This document shows, one piece after another, positions 30,723 to 43,057 of a DNA stretch of 57,994 nucleotides. The notes beneath the pieces were generated by a model that was not told the origin of the DNA, ran no database searches, and saw nothing but the letters and a program-made list of their open reading frames with translations. The stretch comes from CALMKX01 sp044869955 (GTDB taxonomy: Bacteria > Acidobacteriota > Thermoanaerobaculia > Multivoradales > SZUA-115): the NCBI GenBank assembly GCA_044869955.1, contig JBIOYC010000010.1, positions 1 to 57,994 of the forward strand, in the 5' to 3' direction. Both the position numbers and the translations under genes were made by a program. Within the stretch, counting starts at the first letter, position 1; the number at the start of each line of letters is the position of its first letter.

Positions 30723-32002
30723 GCCATCTCGAACGCGCCCGCCGCGTCATGCCGGGAGGGGTGTCGTCCCCGGTCCGCGCCTTCAAGGGGGTGGGCGGGG
30801 AGCCGGTGTTCATCCGCGCCGCCGCCGGCGCCTATCTGGTGGCCGAGGACGGCCGTCGCTACGTCGACTACATCGGCGGCTACGGGCCGCACATCCTGGG
30901 CCACGGCGACACCTCGATCTCCAACGCCGTGAACCGGGCGCTCAAGGACGGCACCACCTTCGGGGCGCCGACCCTGGCCGAGGTCGAGCTGGCCGAGCGC
31001 ATCGTCTCTGCGCTGCCCTCGGTCGAAATGGTCCGCTTCGTCAGCTCCGGCACCGAGGCCACCATGTCGGCCCTCCGCCTCGCCCGGGCCGCCACCGGCC
31101 GCAGCAAGCTGGTCAAGTTCGAAGGCTGCTACCACGGCCATGCGGACGCCTTCCTAGTGGCCGCGGGCTCCGGAGCGGCAACGATCGGCGTGCCCTCCTC
31201 CCCGGGCGTGCCCGCCGCGGTGACTGCCGACACCCTGACCGTGCCCTACAACGACCTGCCGGCCATCGTCGAGCTCTTCGATCGCGTCGGCCCCGAGGTG
31301 GCGGCCGTCTTCGTCGAGCCGATCGCCGGCAACATGGGCCTGGTGCTGCCGGAGCCGGGCTTCCTCGAGGCCCTGCGCGAGCTCACCGACCGCGTCGGCG
31401 CCCTGCTGGTCTTCGACGAGGTGATGACCGGCTTCCGCGTCGCCTGGGGTGGGGTCCAGGTGCTCACCGGGATCCGGCCCGACCTCACCACCCTGGGCAA
31501 GGTGATCGGCGGCGGCCTGCCCCTGGCAGCCTACGGCGGCCGGCGCGACCTGATGGCACAGATCGCCCCCGAAGGGCCGGTCTACCAGGCGGGCACTCTC
31601 TCGGGAAACCGCCTGGCGGTGGCCGCCGGCCTCGCCGCCCTCGAGAGGCTGGCGGCCGATGGCGGCGCCGCCTATCGTCGTCTGGAGGAAACCGGCGTCG
31701 CCCTCGAGGTCGGTCTGGCCGAGACCGCCGTCCGCCAGGGCGTGCCTTTCACCGTCCAGCGCCAGGGCTCGATGCTCGGCATCTGCTTCCACCCCGGGCC
31801 GGTACGGCGCCAGGCCGACGTCGACGCCTCGGACCGCAAGCTCTTCGCCCGGGTCTTCCACGAGCTGCTCGCCGAAGGGGTTCATCTACCCCCGTCTCCC
31901 TACGAGACTCTCTTCCTCTCGACCGCTCACGGCGATCAGGAGATCGACAAGACTCTGACGGCCTTCAGCCGCGCCCTTTCGCGAGCCATGGCGAGGCCCT
32001 GA
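30719..32002 (+). CDS. hemL: Glutamate-1-semialdehyde 2,1-aminomutase
   Basis: 427 aa, normal length. PLP enzyme that makes 5-aminolevulinate in the C5 pathway and so feeds hemB. Motifs: RVMPGGVSSPVRAF at the N-terminus, FVSSGTEATMSALRLAR, CYHGHADAFLV, FDEVMTGFRVAW and the PLP-lysine segment LTTLGKVIGGGLP (about residue 261), then GTLSGNRLA. ATG at 30719 overlaps the hemB stop, with GGGAAGGG upstream. The presence of hemL shows that this organism uses the C5 (glutamyl-tRNA) route rather than ALA synthase. It ends 38 bases before the convergent ECF sigma gene. Confidence 0.95.
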   Translation: MSHLERARRVMPGGVSSPVRAFKGVGGEPVFIRAAAGAYLVAEDGRRYVDYIGGYGPHILGHGDTSISNAVNRALKDGTTFGAPTLAEVELAERIVSALPSVEMVRFVSSGTEATMSALRLARAATGRSKLVKFEGCYHGHADAFLVAAGSGAATIGVPSSPGVPAAVTADTLTVPYNDLPAIVELFDRVGPEVAAVFVEPIAGNMGLVLPEPGFLEALRELTDRVGALLVFDEVMTGFRVAWGGVQVLTGIRPDLTTLGKVIGGGLPLAAYGGRRDLMAQIAPEGPVYQAGTLSGNRLAVAAGLAALERLAADGGAAYRRLEETGVALEVGLAETAVRQGVPFTVQRQGSMLGICFHPGPVRRQADVDASDRKLFARVFHELLAEGVHLPPSPYETLFLSTAHGDQEIDKTLTAFSRALSRAMARP

Positions 32003-32040
32003 GCTCCACGAGCGACGGCGACCGCTTCAGAGTCCGCGGC

Positions 32041-32604
32041 TCAGCTCGGCCGCAGCTGTACGTACAGCCACGCCCGGGCGCTGGTCCAGCGCCGTGCGAC
32101 GGTGGCCGGGGAGATCGCCAGCACCTCCGCGGTCTCCTCGAGCGAGAGCCCGCCGAAGAAGCGCATCTCGACGATCCGCGCCTGCTCCGGATCCAGGTTC
32201 TCGAGCCGCTGCAGGGCGTCGTCGAGGACGATGAGATCGACCTCCTGCTCCACCGCCACGTCCGCCGCCTCGTCGAGGGTGACGGTCATCACCTTGCCGC
32301 CCCGCTTGATCGCGTCGCGAGCCCGGGCATGGTCGACCAGGATGCGGCGCATCACCCGCGCGGCGAAGGCGAAGAAGTGGACGCGGCTCTTCCAGTCCGC
32401 CTGGCGGCGATCGACCAGACGTAGATAGAGCTCGTTGACCAGGGCCGTCGGCTGGAGGGTGTGCCCCGGCCTCTCCCGCTCGAGGTACTGCCGGGCCCGC
32501 CGGCGCAGCTCCTCGGAGACCAGGGGCATCAACCGATCCAGGGCCTCCCGGCTGTCGTCGTTCCAGCGCAGCAGGACCTCGGTCACGGCAGCGAAATCGC
32601 TCAT
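32041..32604 (-). CDS. ECF-type sigma factor, kinase-associated class (module 1)
   Basis: 187 aa. Region 2 (about 20-90) and region 4 (about 125-185, RIVEMRFFGGLSLEETAEVL then helix-turn-helix ISPATVARRWTSARAWL) are both present. Region 2.2 lacks the usual acidic DAED before LVQE. It reads HTLQPTALVNELYLRL, with Thr53 where the acidic Glu normally sits. Sigma factors of this kind in Vibrio (EcfP with PknT) need phosphorylation at such a Thr to bind RNA polymerase core. ATG 32604 is preferred over the GTG at 32610 because GGGAG lies at suitable spacing. The gene follows the kinase gene by 22 bases on the same strand, and no anti-sigma factor gene is visible. Paralogue at 45586-46149. Confidence 0.88.
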   Translation of the reverse strand: MSDFAAVTEVLLRWNDDSREALDRLMPLVSEELRRRARQYLERERPGHTLQPTALVNELYLRLVDRRQADWKSRVHFFAFAARVMRRILVDHARARDAIKRGGKVMTVTLDEAADVAVEQEVDLIVLDDALQRLENLDPEQARIVEMRFFGGLSLEETAEVLAISPATVARRWTSARAWLYVQLRPS

Positions 32605-32626
32605 TCCCACGCTCTCCCAGCAACGG

Positions 32627-35719
<3,093 letters not shown>

Positions 35720-35770
35720 ATCCAGTGAGGGTTGAAACGACCGCCTGTCCCCGGCGGCGGACGTGGATCC

Positions 35771-35794
35771 CGATACGTTGATCTCAGTGTATCG
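35771..35794. promoter_or_regulatory. Inverted repeat in the kinase 1 / secreted protein 1 divergent region
   Basis: CGATAC (35771-35776) and GTATCG (35789-35794) are perfect inverted half-sites 12 bases apart, 51 bases upstream of the kinase ATG. The GATAC half-site also appears in the dyad of module 2. GGAAC at 35868-35872 followed 18 bases later by GTAAT resembles an ECF-type promoter for the secreted protein gene. Confidence 0.35.
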
Positions 35795-35923
35795 CTGGCT
35801 CAGGTTCGGACCCGAGGTAGAGGCTCCAGGAGGTGCTCGATGGCCTAGGACTACCGTTGTTGCAAGCGGAACGCCTGTTACTCATCCGCCGTAATAAAGT
35901 CCGCAGGACTAGGAGACTCCCCA

Positions 35924-37555
35924 ATGATGAAGAGAACCAACCTCTGCGTTGGCATGCTGTTGGTCTGTCTGAGCGCCGGAAAGGGGGCGGCCGAGTGTCC
36001 GCCGGAGGAGCGCACCGTCCTGATCGAGCCCGGCCACGTCAGCTTCTCGATCGACAAGCAGGCTCTGGTCGGAGGCAGCACTGCGGAGGCCGTCCTGGGA
36101 TCAGGACTGCCCCTCCACGGCACCCTGAGCACCACGGCCGACGACCTCGTCTTCACCCCCAACGACGACTTCTGGACCGTCGGCAACGACAGCTTCACGG
36201 TCACCATCGGTTCGCCGGTCCCCGGCTCGAGCCCGCCACAGGTCAAGACTGTGCGGCTGGTGGCGATGGTCGAGCCCGATCACTCAGAGTCCCAGCTCCA
36301 GGACTTCGAGGGCCCGCTGGGCTTCCCCTGGGAGGCTTCCTGCCTGGGCAGCACTTGTACGATCGGTCCCGCCGGCGCCCTCACGGCGAGCCAGGGGCTG
36401 CGCATCATCCCGAGCACCGGCGCGCCGAGCGTGGCCGAGAGGCAGGATGGCGGCCACGGCGGCTCCGACACCGCCGGGGCCGGCAACAACTACCGGCCGC
36501 CGCCGATCGGCGGCGGCAGCGCCAACTGCGAGGCCGATTGCCCGCCGGCCGACCAGCTCGCCTTCCGAGTGCTCGCCCTGGGCGCCGACCCCGAGCCCAG
36601 CTACGCCGTCGAGACCCGCCGCAACGGCCTCCAGTACGAGATGCAGATCCTGGAGCGCAAGGGAGGGTTCGACCGGCGCTCCTCCTGGGTGGCGGTGCCG
36701 GGCACCGCCCAGAACGTCCGGCTGCTGACCTGGAACGACGACGACGAAACGAATCGAATCGGCGGCGCCTTCCTGATGGTGGACCGGGAGCTCAAGAGTG
36801 CGATCAGCACCGTCGCCGGCACCCCGCCCCTCCTGAGCCTGCCGCTGCGGATCGGCCTGCTCGACCCGGTCACCGCCAGCGGGACCTTCGACTTCGACGA
36901 CATCGAGACCTTCTCCACCACGATCGCTGGCCAGGACTGCCGCCAGGCCGATGATTTCGAGGCCGGCGCCGTCGACGGCGGCTGGACCGAGACCTACGGC
37001 AACGCCGCTCTCGTCGTCGACCCGGAGGCCAAGGCCGCCGGCGCAATGGGGCTGCTGGTGAGCATGGTCGACACCGGCGGCGTCCTCGGCGGTCAGCTCG
37101 GGGCCAGCCTCGGCAACGCCCGGCACCGCTACGGCGCGCGCTTCCGCATCGACCCGAGCAACCTGACGATCCCGACCAACAGCGGGGTCCTGCTCGCCGA
37201 GTGGCGCACGGCGAGCGGCACCAAGGGCTTCCGCGTGTCGCTGGTGCAGAACGGCTCGGACCTGCGGCTGCGCGTCTATGCCCGCCAGGACGACGGGACG
37301 GTGGTCAACCCGAACGCCTTCACCCTGAGTCGGGCTCCGCACACCATCGAGGTCGACTGGCTGCGCTCGCCGACCGACGCCGCCGACGCCGGCACCGGCT
37401 ACGCCCGCGTCTGGGTGGACGGCGTGCGCCGCTTCACGGTGCCGGCGCTCGCCAACGACGGTCTGCAGGTCGAAGAGGTGCGCATCGGCGCCACCAGCGC
37501 CAACGCGACCGGCCGGGTCTTCCTCGACCAGATCGAGCTCTGGGACTCGCCCTAA
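35924..37555 (+). CDS. Secreted cadherin-like/lectin-like protein (module 1)
   Basis: 543 aa. Signal peptide (RTNLCVGMLLVCLSAGKGAAE). After CPPEERTVLI comes a cadherin-like/tandem-95-type unit (LHGTLSTTADDLVFTPNDDF then GNDSFTVTI). A Gly/Pro-rich spacer (PPPIGGGS) separates it from a beta-rich region, and from ADDFEAGAVDGGW on there is a concanavalin-like domain that ends VFLDQIELWDSP. The protein is a clear paralogue of the one at 49080-50693 in order and in motifs such as the HTIEVDWLRSPT segment. No catalytic motif is recognised. Surface adhesion or carbohydrate binding is a guess. The ATG follows TAGGAG. Divergent from kinase 1; the stop overlaps the convergent small gene by four bases. 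Confidence 0.75.
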   Translation: MMKRTNLCVGMLLVCLSAGKGAAECPPEERTVLIEPGHVSFSIDKQALVGGSTAEAVLGSGLPLHGTLSTTADDLVFTPNDDFWTVGNDSFTVTIGSPVPGSSPPQVKTVRLVAMVEPDHSESQLQDFEGPLGFPWEASCLGSTCTIGPAGALTASQGLRIIPSTGAPSVAERQDGGHGGSDTAGAGNNYRPPPIGGGSANCEADCPPADQLAFRVLALGADPEPSYAVETRRNGLQYEMQILERKGGFDRRSSWVAVPGTAQNVRLLTWNDDDETNRIGGAFLMVDRELKSAISTVAGTPPLLSLPLRIGLLDPVTASGTFDFDDIETFSTTIAGQDCRQADDFEAGAVDGGWTETYGNAALVVDPEAKAAGAMGLLVSMVDTGGVLGGQLGASLGNARHRYGARFRIDPSNLTIPTNSGVLLAEWRTASGTKGFRVSLVQNGSDLRLRVYARQDDGTVVNPNAFTLSRAPHTIEVDWLRSPTDAADAGTGYARVWVDGVRRFTVPALANDGLQVEEVRIGATSANATGRVFLDQIELWDSP

Positions 37556-37881
37556 GCAGTGCCGGGAAGCAGCGCCCGCAGGCGACCCTGCAGGGCCGAC
37601 AGCTCGAGCGTCGTGAGACCGACGCGGCGCTCGAGCTCGGCGGCTTGGCCATGGGGATAGCCGAGGAGGTTGGCCAGCACGCCAGACACCAACCCCGCCG
37701 ATTCCTCAAAGCTACGCTCCGGCTCGGGCCAGGCGCGTGTCAGCCGAGCCAGCTCCTGGCGCTCGACGCCGATCAGCGTCTGGAACTCCCATTCTTCGAA
37801 GAAGGGCCCCTCGACCGCCGCCCACAGGCAGCGGCCGAGGGTCGCCAAGTCCTCGGGGCTCATCGCCGAGCGCCAGTCCAT
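37552..37881 (-). CDS. Candidate immunity protein for the RHS toxin
   Basis: 109 aa, mostly helical, with no signal peptide or membrane segment. N-terminus MDWRSAMSPEDLATLGRCLW. It starts 24 bases after the stop of the RHS gene on the same strand, the standard place for the immunity gene of a polymorphic toxin, and its size fits. I do not recognise the family. The immunity role rests on position, size and cytoplasmic character only. It has a four-base 3' overlap with the convergent secreted protein gene. Confidence 0.55.
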   Translation of the reverse strand: MDWRSAMSPEDLATLGRCLWAAVEGPFFEEWEFQTLIGVERQELARLTRAWPEPERSFEESAGLVSGVLANLLGYPHGQAAELERRVGLTTLELSALQGRLRALLPGTA

Positions 37882-37905
37882 CTCACCTTCCCTCCGTGGA
37901 CATCC

Positions 37906-40900
37906 CTAGTTCAACCCCAGGTAGTACTGCATGCCTGCGGTCGGCCGGAAGGCGGTGCCGCCGTCCGGGTGGCTGGGGTGCTCGATCACCAGCGTGTTGC
38001 TGTTCTGATCGTAGAACGCCTTGCGGCCGTTGCTGAGGTTGCGCTGGTGGGTCGGGCTGGTCATCACGCCCTCGACCACGTCCGCGAACTGGGCCTTGGA
38101 GGTCACGCCGGGGAACTCGGCCTGCTGGACGACGTGCTTGTCGTAGGCGTGACCGCCGGCGATCTTCTCGGCCTGCTCGCGCACGGCCGACTTGACCACC
38201 TGGGCGACGGTGCTGGTGGGCTGGACGTTGTCGGAGACCTTGGCGGCGTCCGTGGAGTGGTCAAGCCCGCGGGCCACGTCGAGCGCGTCGTCGGCGTGGG
38301 CGGCGGTGCGCACGGCGGCGCCACCGCCGGTGGCGAAGGGCACCAGGGCCCCCACCACGTCGGCGCCCAGGGCCATCCACTGGGTACCGCTGACCGTGCC
38401 GGTGGTCTGGTAGCTGTGACAGATGTCGTAGATGTCGTAGGCGATGAAGGCCACGTCCACCACCGTGTCGAGCACCATGCCGGTGCGGTCGGTACGGTTG
38501 AGCGGGTTGGCCTGCGCGTAGGCGTAGCGGTTCCAGCTGCGCGGGTTGACCGCCATGCCGACGATCGGGTCCGGGGAGAGGAAGCGCCCCAATTGGGGGT
38601 TGCTGTAGCGGGCGTGGAAGTAGTCGAGGTCGTCGGCGCCCGGGTTGGACCCGCCGTGGGTGTGGAGGTCCCGCCGCTCGCCGAGGAAGCGCATCGCCTC
38701 ACTGTCCTGGAGCGGGTTGGTGACCTCCTCGCCGTAGGGGAAGTAGGCGTGGTAGGCCACCGGCTGCCCGGCACCGTTGGTGATCAGCCTCGGCGTGCCC
38801 AGGGCGTCGAGGTGGAAGTGGCGCACTCCCGCGGGGGTCTCGGCCGCCAGCAGCTTCGAGCCGCGGTAGACGTAGTCGCGGTCGACCTGCCAGGTACTGC
38901 CCTGCCGCACCAGCTCGCGCACCAGCCGGTTGCCGAGGTCGCGCACGGCGAAGCGGGTCTCCCCCCCGAGCTTGAAGGAGACGAGGCGCTCGTCGTCTGC
39001 GCTGTAAAGGTGAACCCACTCCTGGTCCGGCAGGGCCACTCGCCACACCGAGCCGAGCGGGTCATAGCCATAGGCCTGGCCGTTCCAGCCGGTCAGGTTG
39101 CCCTGGGCGTCGTAGCCGACGGCACCGGTGAGCCGGTTGGTGCTGCTGCTCACCGGCACGTTGCGCACCACCGTCGAGCCCGAGCCGATACGCGTCGACA
39201 CCGAGCTCAGGTTCTCGAAGGCGTCGTAGGTGTAGCGCTGCTGGTGCTCGGTGCCGCCGCCGGTCGGGCCGTCGAAGAGGGTGGCGGTCTTGAGCCGGCG
39301 CACCGGGTGGTACTCGAACCACCAGGGGCCGATCTGGGTGACGTTGCCGGCCCCGTCCCAGCGGTAGGTGCCGGAGCGCCAGAGGTCGACGCCGGAGCGC
39401 CGGGCGAGCACCTCGGCCGGACGTTGCAGGTAGCTCGGGTCGTTGGTCTGGAGGTCGTCGACGCCGTTGCCGTGGCTCAACCGCGCCACCAGGCCGTTGC
39501 CGTGGTAGGTGATGGCGCTGGCGTAGCCGGCCACCGAGCTCAGCAGGCCCTCGGTGTAGCCGTAGGTGACCGTCCGCGGCGCGGCCAGGCCGCAGGTGCT
39601 GCACTCCGGATAGCCCTGCGTCGCGAGGTTGCCCAGCTCGTCCCAGGTCCAGGACTGGTAGACGTGGTCGCTGTTGACCGCGCCGTTCCAGACCCGGGTG
39701 TCCCGCCGGGAGATGCGGCCGTCCCGGCCGGAGTAGGTGTAGGTCTCCTCCAGGCGGAAGGTGAAGGGGATGGTGCCGGCGGCCACGTAGTTGTAGCGCT
39801 CCGCCGTGCGCACGCGGCCGTTGTCCCAGTTGCCGGCGGTCTGGCCGGTGCCGAAGGTGAAGCGCTTGAACGGGCGTTGGGCGCCGCCGGTCTCGCGGAC
39901 CTCGGTCAGGCGGCCGGCGCGGTCGTAGAGGTAGGTCAGGTCGCTGCCGCCGTCGACGATGCGGCCGGCGTTGCCCAGGGGGTCGTAGCCCGAGTAGGTC
40001 ACCGTGCCGTTGCCCGCCGCTCCCTTCTCCGGGTGGATCTCGGCGCGCAGGAAGCCGAGGTCGTCGTACTGGAAGGTGCGGGCCTGGGTGCAGGTGGCGC
40101 CCACCGCGTTCTGGCAAACCTTCTTGAGGCGCCCGCCCACGTCGTACTCGTAGGTGGTGGCCATCAGGCCGCCGAGGGGCCCGGCCGGGTCGGTGACGCG
40201 GATCAGCCGGCCCTGGCGGTCCCGCTCTTCGTAGACCGTGACCGAGGTCTCGAGCACCTGGGCCGCCTCGGCGTCCCAGGTGGTGCCGATGGGCGTCGAG
40301 CGGGCGAGCAGGCGGACCCCGTCGTAGTCGAAGGTCAGGTCGTGGCTGGCACCGTCCGGCGGCCGGATGCGGCGGGCCCGGCCGAATGGGTCGTACTCCA
40401 GGTATTCGGTTTTCTTGTCCGGCGAGCCGGCCATCCACTCCGACACCGAGGTCGGCCAGCCGAGGCCGTTGTAGGTGGTGTCGCGCAGGTTCCAGAAGCC
40501 GCCTGGCATGAGCTTCTGCTCCCGCCAGACGCGGCCGAGGCCGTCGAAACGCACCTTCTCCTGGGACCGGATCGCTCCGGTCCTGCTGCCGTTGACGCGG
40601 CGCCGGATGTCCACCCGGGCGTTGAGGTTGCCGGTGCTGGCCGCGGTGTAGGCGTACTCCACCCAGGCGCCCTGCCCGGCCTGCGGCTTCTCCCAGGTCA
40701 GCCGGCCTGCCCAGTCGTGCTCCAGGTCCACCTGCAGGCCGGCGCTGTCGCGCACCGCGCTGGGCAGGCCGGAGCCGCGGTCGATGGTGCGGTCCAGGCT
40801 GAGGAAGGAGAGGGGGGTGCCGTTGGCCTCGTAGAAGCGGGAGGTCGCGCGCACCCCGAACTGGTAGCCGTGCTCCAGCCGGTAGCGCTCGGCGGGCAGG

Positions 40901-42912
40901 GGCATCGAGCAAAGGCTGCCGGTGGTCTGGAGGCTGCCGGCGTCGGTCCCGTAGTCGCGCTGACGGGTCAGGTTGCCGGCGCCGTCGTACTCCAGCACGC
41001 GCACCAGGTCGTTGGCCGAGCGGACGGCGCCGAACTGCAACAGGCGCTGGCGCAGCAGGGCGCCGGTGGCGGCGTCGTAGCAGCGCTCTTCCTTGGCCGC
41101 CGTGCCTTCGGTGGTGGTCCGCTCGGTCCAGGTGTCGAGGACCCAGGCCGAGCCCGGCAAGACGTTGCCGGGGTTGAAGGCGGTGTAGACCGAGCGCACG
41201 TTGCCGGCCGTGAAATTGCCCCCCGTGGTCACCCGCCGGTAGTGGCCGAAGCCGTCCCAGTCGGTCCAGTCCTGGTCGGCCCAGCGGCCGCCGTCGTCGT
41301 GGTAGACCACCCGCTCGGAGGCCTTGCGGCGGTTGGTCTCGAGGCAGCCGCCGTCGAACGGCACGGAGCAGACGGGCTGGGCGTCTCGCTCGAAGCGCAG
41401 GTAGGTGGAGCGCTGCAACGCGCAGGAGCCGCCGGAGGCGTCACAGTCGAAGACCTGGGAGGAGAGGAAGCGGTTGCCGGTGGCGTCCGGGGGTTGGATC
41501 CGCGAGTACGGCAGGCCGTACTCGTTGGCCAGGGCCGGGGTCTCGAAGGGGAACTCCGCGCCCGGCCAGACCGAGAAGTAGTGGACGTGGCAGTCGAGCA
41601 GCGGCGTGGTCACGGTCACCTTCAGCTCTTCCGGTGGCGGCCGGAAGGTCTGCCCGGACTCGCAGTGGTAGGTGGGGTCGAGGGGCGAGGCGGAGAGCAG
41701 GGCGGCGTAAGTCCAGGTGCCCATGGCGCCGCCGGCCTGGTCGAACAGCTCGCGGGTGGCCACGGCCGCCGAGTTGCGGTGCCACTCGAGCAGGCTGCAA
41801 CCCTGGGTGGGCAGGGTGTGGTCGCGGTAGGTCCAGCGGATCCCCCCCAGGGTGGGCAGGGTCATCGAGGCCAACATGCCGCGGGCGTGGCAGGAGGCGG
41901 GTTGCTCGGGGGTGAAGTAGGTGAAGCGATGGCTGGTGCCGTCGGGCAGGGTGACCGAGGACAGCAGCTGGACGTCCACCTTGGTCCAGAACGGCAGGTT
42001 GTTGTTGCAGGGCAGGTCGACGGTGGCCGTGGGCAGGTAGTTGAAGGTGTAGACGGCGGGCAGGGCGCTGCCGCCGAACTGGCTCAGCTCCACGTGGTCG
42101 AGCAGGCGGCCGTACCAGCCGGTCGCGTCGGGGCGGAAGACCACACGCTGCACCCGGTCGTGCTTGTCGGTCAGGGTCCAGGTGTTGCCGTCCGGCGAGT
42201 AGGAGATCGCGAGGTCGCGCAGGCCGTCGCTGAAGCGGTCGTTGATCGCGGTCAGCCGCCAGTCGGACTTGCCGCCCGCGGGGGCGAAGTCGGTGAAGGT
42301 CTGGTAGCTGCCGTTGGGCATCTCCACCACCCGCTGGGTGGCGGAGAGCACCCGCATGCGCAGGTAGGCGCCGTCGCGGCTGTAGCAGGTGCCGACGCAG
42401 GGATCGGTGGTGCCCGGCGGGCTGGGAGCGCCGAGGGCGGTCGAGAACTGGTGCTCGGTGCCGTCCGCCCCGACGTAGGTCCAGTTGAAGGCCGGGCTCG
42501 AGGCCAGACGGCCCGGGCCGTAGAGCTGGCCGAGCGACAGGGACCAGCCCAGGCCGGCGTTGGACAGCTCGTCCGGCACCACCCGGGTGTAGGGCCGCCC
42601 CTGGTAGTAGGCCTCGAGGTGGTCCCAGGCCTTGGAGTTGTAGACCAGCTGGAGCCGGTAGTCGGCGACGCCGCCCACGGGATAGGAGGGGCCGATCGGC
42701 AAGCTGACGATCAGGTTGCCGTTGAGCAGGTTGACTTCGTCCAGCTCACCGGCGGCGTAGACCTGGTCGACCTTGATCCCCCGCTGCCAGCTCGGCGGCT
42801 GCTGGCCGGCCAGCGGCGGCCCGAGCAAAAGGAGGACGAGGAGGAGGGTCAGGGTGAGCAGGGAAGGCGCCAGGGCCAGGCGGACGAGGGGGGCGGTTCT
42901 CGGTGGTTTCAT
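37906..42912 (-). CDS. RHS/YD-repeat protein with C-terminal toxin-like domain
   Basis: 1668 aa from ATG 42912, which follows GGAG by seven bases. Signal or membrane segment LALAPSLLTLTLLLVLLLLG. The long body carries RHS/YD repeats (YDGAGNLTRQRDYG, YDPLGNAGRI, YDRAGRLTEV, YDAQGNLTGW) that build a shell around the C-terminal cargo. The RHS core boundary YHARYSNPQLGRFLSPDP lies near residue 1430. After it comes a hydrophobic pre-toxin segment (DVAFIAYDIYDI, then LGADVVGALVPFATGGGAAV) and a last about 90 residues with GGHAYDKHV, SNGRKAFYDQ and NTLVIEHP. The H...KH layout recalls BECR-fold RNase toxins; that assignment is tentative. A small downstream gene is the likely immunity partner. No type VI secretion genes are visible. 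Confidence 0.88.
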   Translation of the reverse strand: MKPPRTAPLVRLALAPSLLTLTLLLVLLLLGPPLAGQQPPSWQRGIKVDQVYAAGELDEVNLLNGNLIVSLPIGPSYPVGGVADYRLQLVYNSKAWDHLEAYYQGRPYTRVVPDELSNAGLGWSLSLGQLYGPGRLASSPAFNWTYVGADGTEHQFSTALGAPSPPGTTDPCVGTCYSRDGAYLRMRVLSATQRVVEMPNGSYQTFTDFAPAGGKSDWRLTAINDRFSDGLRDLAISYSPDGNTWTLTDKHDRVQRVVFRPDATGWYGRLLDHVELSQFGGSALPAVYTFNYLPTATVDLPCNNNLPFWTKVDVQLLSSVTLPDGTSHRFTYFTPEQPASCHARGMLASMTLPTLGGIRWTYRDHTLPTQGCSLLEWHRNSAAVATRELFDQAGGAMGTWTYAALLSASPLDPTYHCESGQTFRPPPEELKVTVTTPLLDCHVHYFSVWPGAEFPFETPALANEYGLPYSRIQPPDATGNRFLSSQVFDCDASGGSCALQRSTYLRFERDAQPVCSVPFDGGCLETNRRKASERVVYHDDGGRWADQDWTDWDGFGHYRRVTTGGNFTAGNVRSVYTAFNPGNVLPGSAWVLDTWTERTTTEGTAAKEERCYDAATGALLRQRLLQFGAVRSANDLVRVLEYDGAGNLTRQRDYGTDAGSLQTTGSLCSMPLPAERYRLEHGYQFGVRATSRFYEANGTPLSFLSLDRTIDRGSGLPSAVRDSAGLQVDLEHDWAGRLTWEKPQAGQGAWVEYAYTAASTGNLNARVDIRRRVNGSRTGAIRSQEKVRFDGLGRVWREQKLMPGGFWNLRDTTYNGLGWPTSVSEWMAGSPDKKTEYLEYDPFGRARRIRPPDGASHDLTFDYDGVRLLARSTPIGTTWDAEAAQVLETSVTVYEERDRQGRLIRVTDPAGPLGGLMATTYEYDVGGRLKKVCQNAVGATCTQARTFQYDDLGFLRAEIHPEKGAAGNGTVTYSGYDPLGNAGRIVDGGSDLTYLYDRAGRLTEVRETGGAQRPFKRFTFGTGQTAGNWDNGRVRTAERYNYVAAGTIPFTFRLEETYTYSGRDGRISRRDTRVWNGAVNSDHVYQSWTWDELGNLATQGYPECSTCGLAAPRTVTYGYTEGLLSSVAGYASAITYHGNGLVARLSHGNGVDDLQTNDPSYLQRPAEVLARRSGVDLWRSGTYRWDGAGNVTQIGPWWFEYHPVRRLKTATLFDGPTGGGTEHQQRYTYDAFENLSSVSTRIGSGSTVVRNVPVSSSTNRLTGAVGYDAQGNLTGWNGQAYGYDPLGSVWRVALPDQEWVHLYSADDERLVSFKLGGETRFAVRDLGNRLVRELVRQGSTWQVDRDYVYRGSKLLAAETPAGVRHFHLDALGTPRLITNGAGQPVAYHAYFPYGEEVTNPLQDSEAMRFLGERRDLHTHGGSNPGADDLDYFHARYSNPQLGRFLSPDPIVGMAVNPRSWNRYAYAQANPLNRTDRTGMVLDTVVDVAFIAYDIYDICHSYQTTGTVSGTQWMALGADVVGALVPFATGGGAAVRTAAHADDALDVARGLDHSTDAAKVSDNVQPTSTVAQVVKSAVREQAEKIAGGHAYDKHVVQQAEFPGVTSKAQFADVVEGVMTSPTHQRNLSNGRKAFYDQNSNTLVIEHPSHPDGGTAFRPTAGMQYYLGLN

Positions 42913-42958
42913 CTGTTTTCTCCGTAGCGACCCTCCCAAGGCGCAAACGACCGCCGAT

Positions 42959-42985
42959 CCCCATCACCGGGATCCACTGATGGGG
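42959..42985. promoter_or_regulatory. Inverted repeat in the RHS / secreted protein divergent region
   Basis: CCCCATCA (42959-42966) and TGATGGGG (42978-42985) are perfect complements with an 11-base spacer. The site lies between two divergent genes and could be an operator. A second strong stem (CGGCCG twice, about 43014-43035) lies just before the AGGAGG of the plus-strand gene. Confidence 0.4.
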
Positions 42986-43057
42986 TTTCCCCTCGCCTTT
43001 CGCCATGGGGAACCGACCGGCCGCCTTTCCGGCCGGCGTCCCTCCAGGAGGTCTGCC

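Noticed and set aside
37201..42927. Plus-strand open frame of about 1900 codons opposite the RHS gene
   Set aside because: Very long antisense frames are expected in GC-rich DNA. The composition is Gly/Val/Ala/Arg-rich with no motifs, while the minus strand shows clear RHS repeats.
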